Shown: positions 19,834-30,307 of the stretch, in pieces | Layout of the letters: every line of letters starts with the position of its first letter | Numbering within the stretch: the stretch's first letter is position 1 | From: Bidens hawaiensis | Taxonomy: Eukaryota; Streptophyta; Magnoliopsida; Asterales; Asteraceae | Assembly: GCA_021521415.1 (NCBI GenBank) | Contig: JAIQDT010000107.1 | Location: 1,984,001-2,048,000, forward strand | Direction of reading: 5' to 3' | DNA length: 64,000 nucleotides | The notes under the pieces: generated by a model | Database searches by the model: none | Told to the model about the DNA's origin: nothing | The model's input: the letters and a program-made list of their open reading frames with translations, nothing else | Position numbers and translations under genes: made by a program

Positions 19834-21089
19834 ATGGCTAAATTTTACGCGTTAGCATCTCAAAATATGATGATGAAAAAAATGTTGCACGTAGACGCTG
19901 AAATCGGGTCACATTCCAAATGTCCCCGATTGATGAAGTTCAGTGATTTTGCTAAGTGGGAACCAAGATTTCGAACAAATTTGGGATTTTTGCATCCTGA
20001 CTGGTCAAGATGTCTAGATGATGTTTATACTGCTCCATTACTTGGTGATGCAATTACAAGTTTTAAAGAAAAGGCTCATTCTGCTTATACACAAGAAGAG
20101 AAATAGGCCTTAGAAATTGAAACCAAAGCTTATTCCACTTTGACAATGGCCTTACCAGATAATAGTTTCCATCAGGTGGGAAGTATTAAAATCTGTGCTT
20201 CCCTGTTTAAACATATTTATATGAGAAGCATGGGTAAAACACAAGAGAGGAAGAAGGTCATGTTAAAGTTTCAATTCAGGAACTTTAATTTATTGAAGGG
20301 TGAAACGGTCGAAAAGATGTTGACCAGGTTTAATCATCTTATTGCTGAGATGAATAAACAAAAGATGGAACCTTCTCAGTCTGACCAAATTTACACAATC
20401 AAAAATGCTTTACCATGTTCTTATTCTACTTTTCGGCTTGTTGAAAGGAGAATTCATTCTTTAAATCTGATGATTTAATAGCAATTTAATTCATGCAAAA
20501 TATAGAGGAAAGAGAGTATGATTTGAAGTGTCAAAAATCTTCTAAAGACAACCAAGATCCGACATTTTATGGGGGATCTTTACCGTTAAGCAGCTTTGCA
20601 TCTCCAATCACTACTTTCTTGTCTTAGACTTCACAAGAGATGCCATCTTCAATAAATGAACAAATTCCAAATATTTGTTTCATGGATTATGGGTCAAACA
20701 ATTGTTATGGTGGTATTGGTAATGTTTCATCTCAACCACCTAATGTGAACATGAAAGAAGTTAAACAACATTTTTCTTTCTTAAGTTTGTTCATGAGCTC
20801 TTATGAAAATTTGGTGAATGGTAAAATTGCCACAAGTAAACTTACTGATGAAGACTATGAACAGATTGATCCGGATGATTTGGAGTCGATGAATTTGAAG
20901 TGGAATATGTCAACGATCATATGTAAGGTAAAGAAGTTCATGCTGAGAACTGGGAAAGATCTACCTACTTTGAACAAGCGGGTTGGTTTTGATAAGCTTA
21001 GAGTAAAATGTTATAGTTGCCAAGATTTTTGTCATTTTTCCAAAGAGTGTGAAAAGCCGAAGAAGGAATACAATGGACCTCATAAATAA
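19834..21089 (+). pseudogene. C3 gag: capsid and nucleocapsid
   Basis: The start ATG 19834 matches the C1 gag start. Capsid sequence (HSKCPRLMKFSDFAKWEPRF, KFQFRNFNLLKGETVEKM) is interrupted by a TAG at about 20104 and a frame change near 20450. The nucleocapsid frame (20640-21089) has DEDYEQIDPDDLE, KKFMLRTGKD and the knuckle CYSCQDFCHFSKEC. There the third position before His is Cys instead of the usual Gly, but C, C, H and C are all present. A broken relative of the C1 gag, useful because it keeps the segment lost from C1 near 9110. Confidence 0.83.
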
Positions 21090-22929
21090 TATTGAAGCTC
21101 GGGTAAGACGTATAACGAGTTAAAGGAAAAAGCTTTTGGGGGTGTTTCTTTTAAAGTTGCAGGTTCACAAGCTCTGCTCATAGCTAAAGGAATTGATTGG
21201 AATCAACGATTGTTGAGTAATGGCAATCAAGCTAACCTTGCCATATTTGACCAAGCTAGGAATTTTCAAGATGCTAGTGGAGAGGGATTGACTACTAAGA
21301 GTGAGTCAGAGACCGAATCTGATTCTGATGATTCATGCAACATGAAACCAACTTTGTTTACATGTATGGCCAAGATTGATGAGGTTAGTCCTATGTCTAA
21401 CTCTATTGTGTCTAAAAATGTCTCAGTTGATTTAGTTAAATTATCTAAATCTATGTCGTGTGATATTTGTGAGAAATTTAAGTCAAAATATGACTTAATT
21501 CTTGCTCAAAACGAATAACTTCTGAAAGAAATTGCTTCAGTAAAAGATAACTATAAACAATTATTGGATTTACAAAAGAAATCTAAAACTAGAATTGATG
21601 AATTGTCTAATAGTAATCATGACCTGAAAGAAACACTTTCAGGAAAGCTAATTATTAGTGACAAACAATTTTAAGAGATTCTCAAATCGAGAACCAAGAT
21701 TACTGGGATTGAAAATGTTGTACTTGAGTTGAAACCCAAACTTGACAAATACAGAAACTCATCCTTTTTGTTAAATGAAATTATTGAGGTATCACGTAAA
21801 CACAAGGGATCCAAAAATGGGTTAGGCTTGTTAAAGTTCCTCCACCATTTCATAGGTTGTTATTTATGAAAATATTTCTGCAGAATCAGTCATTCAAGTG
21901 GAAAACCCCAAACAAAGTAACAAAGAAAAATATGTTGGAAAATCATCAACTCAAGGACCACATATTCAAAGCAAGAAAGTGTTTGTTGAAGAAGTGATCA
22001 TTAATGATGTAATTGAACCCGAGGTGGTACACAAGGAACAAAACATTCCACGTTTTAATCACATTTTATGTGATCCTCAAGTGCTTGTAAAATCTAAATC
22101 CTTTTTCTAGAAAGGAAGAGGTTGTTATTTATGAAAATATTTCTACAGAATCAGTCATTCAAGTGGAAAACCCCAAACAAAGTAACAAAGAAAAACATGT
22201 TGGACAATCATCAACTCAAGGACCACATATTCAAAGAAAGAAAGTGTTTGTTGAAGAAGTGATCATTAATGATGTAATTGAACCCGAGGTGGTACACAAG
22301 GAACAAAACATTCCACGTTTTAATCACATTTTATGTGATCCTCAAGTGCTTGTAAAATCTAAATTATCAAACAAGACAGATTCATCGTTTAAAGTAAAAC
22401 AGTCGGTAATTCCTGTTAGGAAAGTTCAATTTGTTAACTCGACTGGAATTGACACTTTATAGAGTTTCTCTGATTGTTAGAATTAAGATTTTACAAGCAC
22501 CTGCCAAACCACAACGTCCTCTTGTTTCTTGTCTGGTGATCAAGGACATGTTGTCAGGAATGGTGGAATGCGGAAAAATAAGACTGTTCAATCTGTTAAT
22601 AGGGAACAACCACAAAATATTCCAGTTGTTAAAGAAATTCTTTGGAGACCTAGGTCTGAGGTTGATGAGACTCAGATTTTGTTTCAAAATGTGAACCCAC
22701 GCAAGGTGGTTCATGTTGATGAAAAAAAAAGTTAAGTTAAAAGATAAATTGTTTGTTCCCTAAGAACCAATTTGCAAAAATGAGAACACAAATTTGGTTC
22801 AATACGCGTATCTGAGATGAAAGTCTAAAAGACCAGTGACATATTCACAAGCGACTACACCACATTTGGATTCTATTAAGATTAAACCTTCTGTTAAATG
22901 AATGAAGTGCCCAAGACTGAGGCGTGGGC
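21090..22929 (+). pseudogene. C3 gag: acidic linker, coiled coil, decayed second knuckle
   Basis: Contains the acidic cluster SESETESDSDDS (about 21300), a coiled-coil region broken by stops (21520-21850), and the conserved KKVFVEEVIINDVIEPEVVHKEQ segment, which appears twice through a 265-base tandem duplication. At about 22520-22570 is the remnant of the second knuckle (DQGHVVRNGG; the final Cys and upstream Cys residues are lost). The stretch ends at AAGACTGAGGCGTGGGC, where G2 is inserted. Confidence 0.78.
21854..22364. repeat. 265-bp tandem duplication in the C3 gag linker
   Basis: Copy 1 starts at 21854 (AGGTTGTTATTTATG) and copy 2 at 22119 with only a few differences. C1 has a single copy. 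As 265 is not a multiple of three, the duplication shifts the frame. It arose after C3 separated from C1. Confidence 0.92.
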
Positions 22930-25900
22930 TGTAACGATTCCGGCAAAATCAGGTATACCCTAACCGGTATATACTATTTATGTGTTATTTAATAATGAAT
23001 ATATGAATTATAATGCTTTTATACGAGTATGTATGATTCACAGTACGGATTATACTCGATTATACAGTTAATCGTATTGGAAATACGACTAACTGATTAA
23101 CGGTTATTGAAACCCGAACGAATCAAGGATTACATTACAGACGAGATATATGGTATTTAGTGATGTTTACGAAGTATTAAAGCTTTGGGATAAGTGAATT
23201 AAAGCACAGAAAAAGAATTTTCGATTTAATGGTACGTCGGTACGTTAAACGAAACCTTTAATACCAAACCGAGCAAGAGACGATCGATCAAGCCGAAAAA
23301 GATGCGCAATTATTAATAATATGATGTTTTAAGTTAATAAAAGTCATGGTTTAAGTTTTTTAAAGTTTTTAAATTGGTTTTATATAAATTTCATTTTTAA
23401 GCCGAAAACGACCGTTTTAGCCTCGTTTTAAGTTAAATCAAACATTTAACCGAAAAACGAACTGAACCAGATTATCCAAAACATTATCCGGATTTCCAAA
23501 ATCTAAATGAGTGGCTAGAAATGGAAAGGTGGGTCCCACCCCACCTCCCCTCTTTGGTCCGATCGGCTTGGGGGTATAACCCCTAGCCTTTGTTATTTTT
23601 TTTTGTAAACAACATTTCAACATTCATCAATTCTCTCCACATTATGAACTAAAAACCCGGATTTGTAGCAAGAAAAGCAAGGTAAAAATCGAGTCATTTA
23701 TGTTTTCATCTTCTTTTCTTGAGTTTATTTGCAAGGAAATAAGGTTCCAAGTAAAAAAGGGTGAAAACCCGAGATGGAAACCGATTCTTGCATGATCAAG
23801 TGATGTATACGGGTTATACAAGGGATCTTGGTCCAAGAAAGGAGTTAAACGAACCGAAAACGAATTTTTACGGTTTAAATCTTTGTTTTTAAATCATAAC
23901 CGAACCCATGAAAGAAATGGCTTGATTGTGGGTGTAACTTGCTTGGTGTGGTGTTATTGTGCTTGTAGGTGTTGTATCTAGTTGTTAACAAAGGCTAGAA
24001 AGCAAGATCCTTGCGATTTGAAGCTAAAAACACAAGGTAGTTCGGTTTTTGTATGGTGTATGTGTTTTGGACAGATTGTGGTACATTTATAGTTAGGCTA
24101 CGAAATTTCACAGAGATGATCTACACATGAAAATATGAGATCTGTGAAAATTTGGTAATTTTTGGACAAAGGATGCATATTTGGTGAATTTAATGCTCGG
24201 TTTTGGCTAAAAACTGGTGAAAAATATTTAAGTATCATGATAAATTCTGGATAATTCCAGATAAGCTTTTTATAACATGTAAAAGTCACACACAAAATTT
24301 CAGGTCAGTTGGAGAAGTCTAAGTAGGCTTTTCGGTTAAACGAGTTCTAGGGTTTTCTAGCTCGGTTTTAGTGAAAATGGCATGTAAAAAGAGATTTTGG
24401 TTCTGGAAAAATTACAGGGGACCATGTGGATGGCAGGGGTCATTCAGGAAAAATTTGGGATTTTTCTAAGGTCGTTTGGTATTTACGACATATTTAGTGT
24501 TTAAATGGTGTTTAAAAATAGATAAATAAATTATAAATATAAAAATTAATTCTGGAAATATTTTTATAAAATTTCCCACTGTCAAAAAGTGGTTTGTGCA
24601 AAATTTCAAGATCCGAGATTAAACGGATAATTATTTGTGCTAAAAAGAAAATAAAAACAAACTTTTAAAGTTTAAAACGCGTAAACCGGTAAAGTTCGCC
24701 TAAACGAGCTGACTGGTGTATAAAAACCCTAAAAAAGAACTGTTTTCATATAACTGAGTTAAACAGGTAAAAATAAATCATCCGAAAATAATTCGGATGA
24801 TTTGAGTAATTTTAACCGATTTAACAGTTTCCGGTACACTAAAGACGGAAACGGGTCCCGCGGCCAATCGGGGCGTCTAAGCCGAGCTCTAATTTCACAA
24901 CTTTAATTAAATTATCAGTCAACAACTATTTTCGGGTCGTGTGTGACCAAACTCATTTTTGGAACGTAAAAACGGATAACCGTGCTAGGCACGCAAAACG
25001 GGGAAAACGAACTAATAGTAATTTTAACTATTGAACTCTAAATGATATCACAATCTGAGTCCGGAAAAGTGTTTCTGGGTTAACATTGCCCCCGGAACGG
25101 GTACAGTACTGGGTTAACAGTGTCCCCAGATGTACCGGTTAACACGGTTAAAGTTATATTAATAGTGATTGTATAGTAACGAACTTAGGGATCGTATTAC
25201 AGATCCGGATTAGTAGCTGCGTACTGTGTTACCTACTTGCTTGCGAAAGGTGAGTTTCACGAGCCCCTTTTTCTGAATTGTTTTTAAATATTTTCTCGGG
25301 GCGGGAAGCATGTTACTATTAAAATGTTTAAGTACATACTGAACGCATGGATTTGCGTGTATTTATATATCTTATTGTTCGGGAATCGTACGGAAATGTA
25401 CTAAGATGGTAATTGTCTGAGTTGCTAACATTGTAAGGCCCCGTAACACGAGTGATTAGCTAAAAACCGGTAGAGTGTGAATCTATTGGTCTGACAAACC
25501 CAACTGGTCCGGCATGGAGTTGCTGATGTTTCCCAGCCAGTTGCACATGTCTATTTTGTTGTTATTTATTTTTGCTATGTAATGTTAGGCATAGCGGTTT
25601 GGGGCAGGTTCGTGGGCGGAGTATGCCACGAGGTTGTATGTGGATAGTCAGAGGTTTCACTTGTGGGCTCAGCATAATTACATCGCTAATATATGATATT
25701 TATAATGATTTGTCACTGTTTATTTAAATTAGTGAAACTCACCAACTATTCGTAGTTGACCAGTTTTCTTTACATGCTTTCTAGGTACCCCCAAACTGGA
25801 TTAATTGCTACATGCCTGACGATGCGTGCTTTTTTTGTGGAAGCTTAATGATCTTTTTTGTATTAAATATGTTAATGTAATGTTGGTAAAACTTATGTGC

Positions 25901-26045
25901 TAACGCCTAGACGGTAACTAAACTCGGAACAATGTAATATGGTGTAAATTAATGTAGTGGTGTTTTCTTTATAAGCAATGCTGTTGATATCAGACGTGTC
26001 TGTTGCATCCCGTTTACGTTTCCGCTGCGGTTACGGGGTGTTACA
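22930..26045 (+). repeat. G2 5' LTR (3.1 kb)
   Basis: Starts TGTAACGATTCC and ends GGGTGTTACA before the primer site. It aligns along its whole length with 42599-45721, with scattered base changes and few short indels (by eye about 2 percent). It contains no coding sequence: small frames such as 23438-23623 are chance and occur in both LTRs. A perfect 12-bp hairpin lies at 24775-24803. Confidence 0.95.
24775..24803. repeat. G2 LTR 12-bp hairpin
   Basis: AAATCATCCGAA (24775-24786) and TTCGGATGATTT (24792-24803) around a 5-base loop. It is preserved without change in the 3' LTR near 44447-44475, although the surrounding sequence has mutations. Confidence 0.85.
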
Positions 26046-26050
26046 GAACT

Positions 26051-26062
26051 TGGTATCAGAGC
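26051..26062 (+). other. G2 primer binding site (tRNA-iMet)
   Basis: TGGTATCAGAGC starts five bases after the LTR end. It continues CATTGGTTATA, as does G1, showing that the two Ty3 elements are related. Confidence 0.93.
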
Positions 26063-26404
26063 CATTGGTTATAAAGAATTAGGTTGTCTTTAAAAGATAC
26101 CTAAAATATAACCAGTAGCTCAAGTATTATAGGATCTGAATATCAACTAATAATTTATAGTGACGAGATCTGGATGAACTTGGATGGGCAAGTGAGTTAT
26201 TATGGTCCGGAACATAATAACAGACTTGTCCGCACGAGGGAATTCAGGGGAAGTCACGGGGAACATTAATAGGTAAAATTGGCAACATACGTGTAAGTAT
26301 ATGATAATATTTTTATGTGACAAAGTTGTATAAGTATGTGTATATTAATTATGATTTACATTATGGAAGGAACTATATGTTTGCTAACTTGTGTACAGGT
26401 AAGG

Positions 26405-27019
26405 ATGTCGAGATCACGAAGTCTGTCAATGGAGGAGGACCCGGAGGAGATCAGTTCCGGGAACTCTAGGAGCTTACGCCTAGTATCCAGCACTGAGCCT
26501 AGTGAGACTAGCCGTAGGAGTGCTAGCCTGTCCTCCCCTATTAGGGTTGCCAGATCCCCCACCCCACCCGCACCACAGGCCACCCCTACCCCTCCCAGAC
26601 CCGGATCCCGCCTCACGGCGCGGATCAGTGTCCCCTATGTCCCACCTACCTCTACCCCACCCAGACCTACTTTCCACAGGGGCGAGTTCTATCGTCCCCA
26701 GCCCGAGCCTGTGCCTTCACCCGTGTGGGGTACCCCTAGGCTGGAGAGGGATGAGCGTCCCTCCTCCGAGGCTGCATGGCTCCGAGTGCTCACCGAGCAG
26801 GTGGTTGAGCACACCATCGCCTTGACGGTGGGGATCCAGAGGAGGAGACACTTGGCGGACTGCGTACTGGACAGCCAGTACGCGATTGGCCAGCTGAGGA
26901 GGGAGGGCGCATACTCCCAGTGGATGATTGACCGGATGGAGACACGGATCCGGGGTTTGCTGGCGGTGTTGGTGGTGATGGTGGCAGTGTTGGTGTGGTT
27001 GGTATACCACCATGCTTAG
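26405..27019 (+). CDS. G2 extra ORF upstream of gag, Pro-rich with C-terminal membrane-like helix
   Basis: An intact 204-codon frame. The ATG at 26405 is preferred over 26336 because the upstream residues are hydrophobic filler that ends at an intron-acceptor-like ACAG, and the S/R-rich start (MSRSRSLSMEEDPEE) is plausible. Residues 50-115 are very Pro-rich. About 130-180 is helical, with conserved-looking charged pairs, and the last 20 residues (RGLLAVLVVMVAVLVWLVYHH) look like a transmembrane or buried helix. It has a markedly higher GC content than its surroundings. It sits where G1 has its own extra ORF. No domain is recognised and the function is unknown. Confidence 0.6.
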   Translation: MSRSRSLSMEEDPEEISSGNSRSLRLVSSTEPSETSRRSASLSSPIRVARSPTPPAPQATPTPPRPGSRLTARISVPYVPPTSTPPRPTFHRGEFYRPQPEPVPSPVWGTPRLERDERPSSEAAWLRVLTEQVVEHTIALTVGIQRRRHLADCVLDSQYAIGQLRREGAYSQWMIDRMETRIRGLLAVLVVMVAVLVWLVYHHA

Positions 27020-27181
27020 TTATGTTAGGGTGGTAGTAGTCAGGGTCTGCTTTTTGATACTCTGTGTAAGCAGTTAGTGGCGATGCTAACATAGAGTGAA
27101 TCTTGGGTAGTTATAGTACAGCCACTAGCCCATAGGGGGTCTCTTTTGGGGATATCATTGTAGATACTTTTGGTGTATCAT
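27020..27181 (+). other. G2 leader, part before the C2 insertion
   Basis: Untranslated sequence between the extra ORF and the C2 insertion. The last five bases, ATCAT (27177-27181), are repeated at 37665-37669 and are the C2 target duplication. No other signal is seen. Confidence 0.8.
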
Positions 27182-27217
27182 TGTAAGTCCCCCTGATCTA
27201 CACGGAATATCTCGTTC

Positions 27218-27242
27218 TACGTAGGTGCGGAATCCCTACGTA
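27218..27242. promoter_or_regulatory. C2 LTR hairpin with conserved loop
   Basis: TACGTAGG (27218-27225) and CCTACGTA (27235-27242) around TGCGGAATC, 36 bases from the LTR 3' end. In element sense the loop is GATTCCGCA. Same loop, other stems, in S1 and C5. Confidence 0.82.
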
Positions 27243-27440
27243 TGACGATACGAGCGTAGAAGACGATACACGTTAACACAATCAAACACACGTTACAATA
27301 AACATAGACACGTTGTATTGCAACTGGAAACACGTGATTCACTGATCACCGATTACAAAAACTCTGAACAACTCATAAACTGATTCCCCTAATTCAGCCG
27401 TAACCTAGCCGTATATAACAGACGACAACTTCGCTTGTTC

Positions 27441-27470
27441 CACAAGTTCGCCTATATAAGCGAACTTGTG
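27441..27470. promoter_or_regulatory. C2 U3 palindrome with TATA-like loop
   Basis: CACAAGTTCGC (27441-27451) and GCGAACTTGTG (27460-27470) are perfect arms around CTATATAA. The same structure is intact in the 5' LTR (37549-37578). Flanking copies of GCGAAGTT continue the array on both sides. Whether this box or the one near 27412-27420 is used cannot be told. Confidence 0.75.
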
Positions 27471-27482
27471 AGCTAACTTCGC

Positions 27483-30307
27483 TTAATACAAAATACAAAT
27501 CCAACTAACTCGATTACAGACACTAGACACTGACCTACTGACATCATGTACCAACAGACTCCCCCTTGGCAGTAGCTTCATATCTCTATCTTCAAACACG
27601 TGTCTTGTAATCCCAAAAATCTTGTATCTTTCATCTTCAAGCATGAACGCCTTATCGTACACAAACCGAAACAACTCTTTGATACTTCTTTGCTTCTTCT
27701 TTCCAAGCAGGAATATAAAATATCTTTTTCTCGTTCAGCACCTGCAGATCAGCTTGAGACAGATTCACTAGATGCATAGGATCATAAACTCTCATCAGCT
27801 CTTGTTCATCTTCATCCTCCATTACTGCTTTAGCTGTTTCACAATCCACATACCACCACTTCAGATCTTTGAGCACATCCTTGGGCATTTGTTTCATCGG
27901 CACTTCTTTTAAACACCGGATCGGCTTATACTTCATGATCATCCAAGGCTTGCCATCTGCTCTCATTCCTCTGTCTTTGTCTTCAACAAGCTTTCCTTTC
28001 TGTAGTTTCAACAGCTCGAACTTTTTCTCCTTTATGCTTTCCTTCCAGACTATCTTCCCAATGACCCTAGCCATGTTATCATCACTCCTGTTTATCAACC
28101 CCAACCTGGCTAAGTCCTTCACTTCACACTCAGGCAACGTATTTAACGATCTTAACAGCCTCTTGAAATACTGAACCCCATCATACCTTTTAATCACAAA
28201 AAGCCTCAACTGCTCATCATATAACCAGCATATAACCCCCTTTTTCGATTCAGCATAACCCCTGATGTTGTAACTTTTCTTGAACATAGTAGGGACCGCC
28301 GGTTTCTTAGTCTTTACGAACCACTGAGCGTAGCCTTCTTTCCATCTTGGCTGCTCCTCCCATTCCGTCTAATCGCTTCCCATATCTTGACCCATATCTG
28401 CCTTATCAACTTCCGGAATCTCGTGCTCAACGTTCTCCTCCACAATCTCTCCTTCTTCAATCTCACTATCAATGACAATCTCAGCCCCTATCTTCTCTAT
28501 CTCCTCCATCGGTAACACATCCTCATCACCTATAACATCATCTAACACCTCCTCAGCATCCACAACCACCACATCATCACCCCCTGAACCGCCAGCTGCA
28601 CTCGTTGACTCCCCCTGAGATGTGGAAGTCCCAAGAGCTTGTTCAGTTCTTGGCAACTCTCCACCTGCACCTTTCGATGCATTGGGATCATCGTCTCGAT
28701 CATTACGCTTCTTCGTCCTCAGCTCATCACCTTACAGCCCGTCTCCCCATGAGATGCCAAGAACTGTTTCAAGGCATCAATTATTTTACCATGCTCGATC
28801 AGGAGGGACGACTGAATCTGATTCTCCGCAACGAGGCGCTGAATAGCATGAGTCTGGATAAGATTTACCCTTGATTGTTCTGCCACGACCCTTTCTAGCG
28901 CTGCTATTCTTTCCGAATCGGATAAGGTTGCATCGAAATCAAACCTCATATATGATATGTCTTGAGCGTACGGAGGAGGGATTCCCAATGTAACCGGCAC
29001 CTCAGAAACAGGTGGAAACGTAACCGCAGGTGGTATCATAACCGAAAACCCTGCAGTAGCAACAACTGTCGACTCAACAAACCTTGCTACGACCTCCGTT
29101 GGAGTAAGAGTTGGAGGTGGCAGGGACACAATCTCCGGAGCCGAGAGCTGGAATGTAGTGGGTGGGATGCCGAAGGAAGATGAGGTAGTCACCACGGGAA
29201 CATCCGTGGCGATTGGCCCTGTAACTTGCAATGGTGTAGGGACTATAGTCATACCAGACAGTGCGGGTGGAGTGAAACGAACCACCCTTGAGCTCTCACC
29301 AGTTCCCGAACCTGCACCTGCCCGTTCCCCTCTCGATCTATGGACCAACTGATGTAAATCTTCCTCAAAATCCGACTCACTGTCATCATTGTCTATCTTC
29401 CTCTTCCCATGAATCCTTTCTTGTGTAACCAAAATCCGTCTAGCTTCAGCCACATCATCATCTGAAGAATCAGAATCAGCCTCAGTCGTAGCTGCCCTAG
29501 CAACATCCAAACTAGTAACCCGGGCTACCGAGACCTGTACCTCTTCCTCAGGGTCAACACGATCCATATCAAAAAATCCTTGACCGCCAAACGCAGCTTC
29601 AAGGTATACATTTTCCTCCGGTGCCACAACAGGAGCAGCAGGTAAAGCTTGTTGTACCTCAGGTGGTGGTTGAGGTGCTCCAGCCTGTTGTGGTGCCGGA
29701 TCCTGAAACTCGTCCCCATGAGCTGGAACATACTCTGGGTTGATCAAGTACCCAAATAATGGAGTATGTCGAGGACGGAGCTGGAACATACTCTGGGTTG
29801 ATCAGCCTTTCTCCCTAACATACACACGATCTTCAAGTGCATAAGAAATCGCCATTGGTCTAACAAGAATCCCTTTCGTCTTTGAGTATCTCCCAATGGA
29901 CCAGAATATCCCATCCTCAGAAAAGCACCATCTCTGAATGGAGCCACGAAGTCTGTAGAATCGTCTCTCGTTTCATCCCCAAACTGTAAAGCCACCCTGA
30001 TCTGTTCAGACGAGAACTGTACTATCTGATTGTTAACCGTTGCACGCATAACCGGGGGCTCGACTCGACAGTCATATTCCACTGTCTGCCAGAAATCATC
30101 TATGTTTGGCAATGAGATAGGCAGTGTTGTAGTAATAGCGTGGAAGATACGCGAGCGGAGTAGAAATGTGATGATCTCGCGGAAATCATCAACACCGCTC
30201 GCATCCGGGTCCAATGTGATGTACATGTTATGCCCCGGGAAAAACTGTCGATGGTTATCTCCTCCTTCGTCACCACCTGCACCGCCTGCTCCAGCTACAG
30301 CTGCCAT
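27483..30307 (-). pseudogene. C2 aORF (long extra ORF after pol), frameshifted
   Basis: Start ATG 30307 after a 2 kb spacer. The N-terminal block (30307-29744) is globular and related to the C1 aORF (TFLLRSRIFHAITT). A 58-base partial duplication near 29724-29805 breaks the frame. The middle block (29789-28719) is P-, S- and acid-rich, has KRKIDNDDSESDFEED, and ends in a helical segment (RIAALERVVAEQSRVNLIQT). An acidic block (28656-28369) and a basic C-terminal block (28287-27483; CWLYDEQLRLFVIKRYDGVQ) follow after stops or shifts at about 28719, 28370 and 27660. The frame runs through the polypurine tract into the LTR. About 940 codons in all. No signal peptide or fusion-type feature is seen, and the function is unknown. 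Confidence 0.72.
29724..29805. repeat. 58-bp partial tandem duplication in the C2 aORF
   Basis: CTGGAACATACTCTGGGTTG occurs at 29724 and again at 29782. The insertion disrupts the join between the N-terminal and middle blocks of the aORF. Confidence 0.88.

Larger units (their letters stand above)
27182..27556 (-). repeat. C2 3' LTR (375 bp)
   Basis: Starts TGTTGGTACATGATG (minus strand, 27556) and ends GGGGGACTTACA (27182). It has an 11-bp inverted repeat around a TATA-like loop (27441-27470), a second TATA-like box on the minus strand at about 27420-27412 (GTTATATACGG), and the conserved-loop hairpin (27218-27242). About 256 bases can be compared with the 5' LTR (37409-37664), with eight or so differences by eye. 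Confidence 0.93.

Noticed and set aside
23438..24295. Small minus-strand ORFs inside the G2 5' LTR (also at 43107-43507)
   Set aside because: They recur in the other LTR only because the LTRs are copies. They are short, without motifs, and lie in noncoding LTR sequence.
26041..26075. Possible tRNA-related gene at TGGTATCAGAGCC (also 13928, 16541, 18807)
   Set aside because: Only the 12-base complement of a tRNA 3' end is present next to LTR edges. These are primer binding sites, not tRNA genes.
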